Assembly (NCBI GenBank): GCA_014651175.1
Contig: BMWJ01000021.1
Span: 1 to 64,000, forward strand
Direction of reading: 5' to 3'
Origin: Streptomyces clavifer
GTDB taxonomy: Bacteria; Actinomycetota; Actinomycetes; Streptomycetales; Streptomycetaceae
DNA length: 64,000 nt
A model generated the notes under the pieces. That model was not told the origin of the DNA. It was given only the letters and a program-made list of their open reading frames with translations, and searched no databases. Of this stretch, positions 62,449 to 64,000 are shown piece after piece. The translations under genes were made by a program, and so were the position numbers. The stretch's first letter is position 1; every line of letters begins with the position of its first letter.

Positions 62449-63317
62449 TGCGGGGTCCTCTCGTCGGGTGTGGGCCTGCCGCCGTGGCGGTCGGGCGCGC
62501 CCATCCTATCGGCCGGGCCGGGTGTCTCAGGGGTGTCGGGGGGGCGGTGCAGGGTCAGCAGGACGGCTCGCCGGCCGGGCAGTGCGGGCAGCATCTGCCG
62601 GGCTTCGTTCAGCATGCTCGTAGCCTGTGTATCGCCCAGTTCGCGTCGCAGGTCGTCCGCGTGGGCGACCCAGAGACGGTAGAGGCGTGCCCACATGGCG
62701 GGTTCGGCGGGGCGCTCGTCGATGTGCTCGACCGTGAGTCCGGCGGCGCCGGCCTGTTCGGCCCATGAGGGTGTCCTGCTGCGGCGTACCGACCGGGTCA
62801 TGACGAGTCGGCCGCCGGGGGCCAGGATCCGGCCGAGTTCGCGCACGGCCCGGTCGCGGTCGGTGGAGCGGCCGAGGGCGTCCACGCACACAATGCCGTG
62901 GGCGCTCGAGTCGGGTAGGCCGGTGCGGTGGAGTTCGGCGACGCGGAAGTCGGCGCGGGCGGTGGCGTCGCCGAGGAAGTACCGGCGGCGGGCGGTGGCC
63001 TGGGAGACTGCGACCGTGGAGAGGTCGAAGCCGGCAAGGCGTACGGCGAGCGCGCGGGCGAGCCACAGGCCGGCGCCGCCGGTTCCGCACCCGGCGTCCA
63101 CCAGGAGCTGACCGGGAGACATACGCAGGCGGGCAGTCATCAGGGCGAGCAGGGGCCAGTCGCAGGAGCTGGAGGCGGCGACCTCGGCCGGATAGTCCTC
63201 GCCCATGGCCTCGGCATACAGGCGGCCGACCAGGCCGGTGCGGGCGCGAGCGGAGTGGAAGGCGTCGTACGCGACGGAGCGTTCGGTGTCCGGCCCGGGG
63301 GCCGTGGTGGGGTTCAT
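62445..63317 (-). CDS. SAM-dependent methyltransferase
   Basis: 290 residues from ATG 63317. Class I motif I is LLVDAGCGTGGAGLWLARAL, motif II ends LAGFDLS, and the later SSAHGIVCVDALG and RELGRILAPGGRLVMTRSV complete the fold. The substrate is unknown. It overlaps the YcaO gene by four bases (ATGA) upstream and GpsA by four bases downstream, so the three are made together. A role in tailoring a YcaO-modified peptide or another small molecule is inferred from that. Confidence 0.92.
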   Translation of the reverse strand: MNPTTAPGPDTERSVAYDAFHSARARTGLVGRLYAEAMGEDYPAEVAASSSCDWPLLALMTARLRMSPGQLLVDAGCGTGGAGLWLARALAVRLAGFDLSTVAVSQATARRRYFLGDATARADFRVAELHRTGLPDSSAHGIVCVDALGRSTDRDRAVRELGRILAPGGRLVMTRSVRRSRTPSWAEQAGAAGLTVEHIDERPAEPAMWARLYRLWVAHADDLRRELGDTQATSMLNEARQMLPALPGRRAVLLTLHRPPDTPETPGPADRMGAPDRHGGRPTPDERTPQ

Positions 63318-64000
63318 CGGGGCATCGACCTCCTGATGCGCGAACGTGCCCCGGGACAGATGACCTGCACGGCCGGAACAAGAGCGTCGGGGGCAGACAG
63401 GTCCAGGGCCACCGGCTCGTGCCCGGTGACGGCGGCGATACGCCGGGCCGCCGTGCGCGCCTGGGCGGCGAGGCCACCGTCGAGCACGGCGTACGGCGCG
63501 CTCGCCTCCGGCCACGGCGTGAGCCCCGTCCGCATGCCCGGGGGAAGGAAGGTGGCCTTCGGGCTGCCGACCTCGCCGGGCAGGTCGTCACGCATTCCGG
63601 AGATCGCGGTCAGGCGGGACTGCGCTGCCTCGGTCAGCGCCCTGCTCAGCGCGATCGCCGGATCGTGGTGACAGCCGCCGCCGGCGAAGACGACCGGGTA
63701 GTCCTCCGACCAGAGGTAGGCCACGCACACCGGCAACCCGTACGGACCGTCCACGAGCGCGATCTCCAAAGCCGTGCCCGCGCCGACGATCCGGTCGATC
63801 ACTCCCCGGCCATAAGGGTCGTCGACCGTTCCCGGATCGACGAGAGAGCGCCGGCACCCGCCCACCTGCCCGTCCCGGTACAGCACGTCCCGCTCGACAA
63901 CCTCGAAAAGGGCATGCAGCAGCGCCTCGTCCCGACTGTTCCCACAGGCCAGACCGGTACTCGTGGCACGCAGCAGATCCGGGCCCCACGCGGGCCGCTG
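63314..64000 (-). CDS. YcaO-domain protein, 5' end beyond the window
   Basis: The visible 228 residues begin QRPAWGPDLLRATSTGLACG, then NSRDEALLHALFEVVERDVL, the YcaO ATP/Mg-binding region with its Glu pairs. They continue with VCVAYLWSEDYPVVFAGGGC and HHDPAIALSRALTEAAQSRL, the second Glu-rich motif. YcaO enzymes phosphorylate amide backbones to form azolines, thioamides or amidines in peptides and in a few proteins. The C-terminal end overlaps the methyltransferase start (ATGA). A partner (E1-like, TfuA or a precursor peptide) is not visible and may lie past 64000. Confidence 0.9.
   Translation of the reverse strand, partial: QRPAWGPDLLRATSTGLACGNSRDEALLHALFEVVERDVLYRDGQVGGCRRSLVDPGTVDDPYGRGVIDRIVGAGTALEIALVDGPYGLPVCVAYLWSEDYPVVFAGGGCHHDPAIALSRALTEAAQSRLTAISGMRDDLPGEVGSPKATFLPPGMRTGLTPWPEASAPYAVLDGGLAAQARTAARRIAAVTGHEPVALDLSAPDALVPAVQVICPGARSRIRRSMPR

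Overview
This window reads as chromosome, or large linear plasmid, of a Streptomyces or close relative. The sequence is GC-rich with strong GC bias at third codon positions and frequent GTG and TTG starts. It carries typical actinobacterial families (TetR, HxlR and MerR regulators, DUF6461, DUF1349, Imm49, TPR-CHAT) and IS families common in Streptomyces (IS630, IS5/IS427, IS30, IS1380, ISAs1, ISKra4, IS21, IS982, Tn3). It is an accessory region: roughly a third of the recognisable genes are truncated, frameshifted or fused to IS debris. I saw no tRNA, rRNA or CRISPR array.

Layout. 0-1.5 kb: transposase debris and a 256-codon gene whose stop lies inside an IS630 remnant. 1.5-10 kb: an EF-hand protein, a BisC/TorA-type molybdoenzyme, a winged-helix-like protein, a GNAT gene framed by IS630-type inverted ends, a MerR regulator and two HEAT-like genes. 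11.5-17.8 kb: a compact cluster of a VCBS/ricin-lectin protein, a small lectin-like protein, an aerolysin/ETX-MTX2-like pore former, a Lys/Pro/Ala-tailed acidic protein and an NHL/ricin-lectin protein, none with a signal peptide. 18-27 kb: broken transposases (an IS30/IS1380 chimera, two Tn3 pieces) and truncated regulators and transporters around an intact TetR plus saccharopine-dehydrogenase-like pair, a DUF1349 protein and a hydrolase. 27-33 kb: a TetR-controlled run of Old Yellow Enzyme, dihydrolipoyl dehydrogenase and esterase, then a divergent thioesterase/HxlR pair. 33-41 kb: TerC and IS21 remnants, a secreted beta-propeller-like protein, and a 4-kb IS5-type unit carrying a hydrolase/TetR pair and itself split by a second unit carrying an Imm32-like gene. 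41.6-44.7 kb: an MMPL exporter with a small membrane protein and an ArsR-type regulator. 45.5-48 kb: IS30 and IS4-like transposases. 48.4-53.8 kb: a 1359-residue TPR-CHAT protease-like protein divergent from a two-gene membrane/Cys-rich module. 53.8-55.4 kb: an IS630 unit with a cargo gene and TA duplications. 55.4-60.2 kb: a doubled Imm49 protein, a broken ATP-dependent DNA ligase, DUF6461 and YdeI-like proteins. 60.4-64 kb: a secreted HNH nuclease and a tightly overlapping YcaO, methyltransferase, GpsA operon that leaves the window.

Three things tie the region together. First, IS ends repeatedly enclose ordinary genes: a GNAT gene, a small unknown, an Imm32-like gene and a hydrolase/TetR pair. 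This looks like a local economy of cargo-carrying insertion sequences. Second, immunity and conflict-type genes recur (Imm32, doubled Imm49, TPR-CHAT with a divergent membrane module, the pore-former/lectin cluster). Third, many single-base frameshifts occur, so some pseudogenes may reflect base-calling errors rather than decay.
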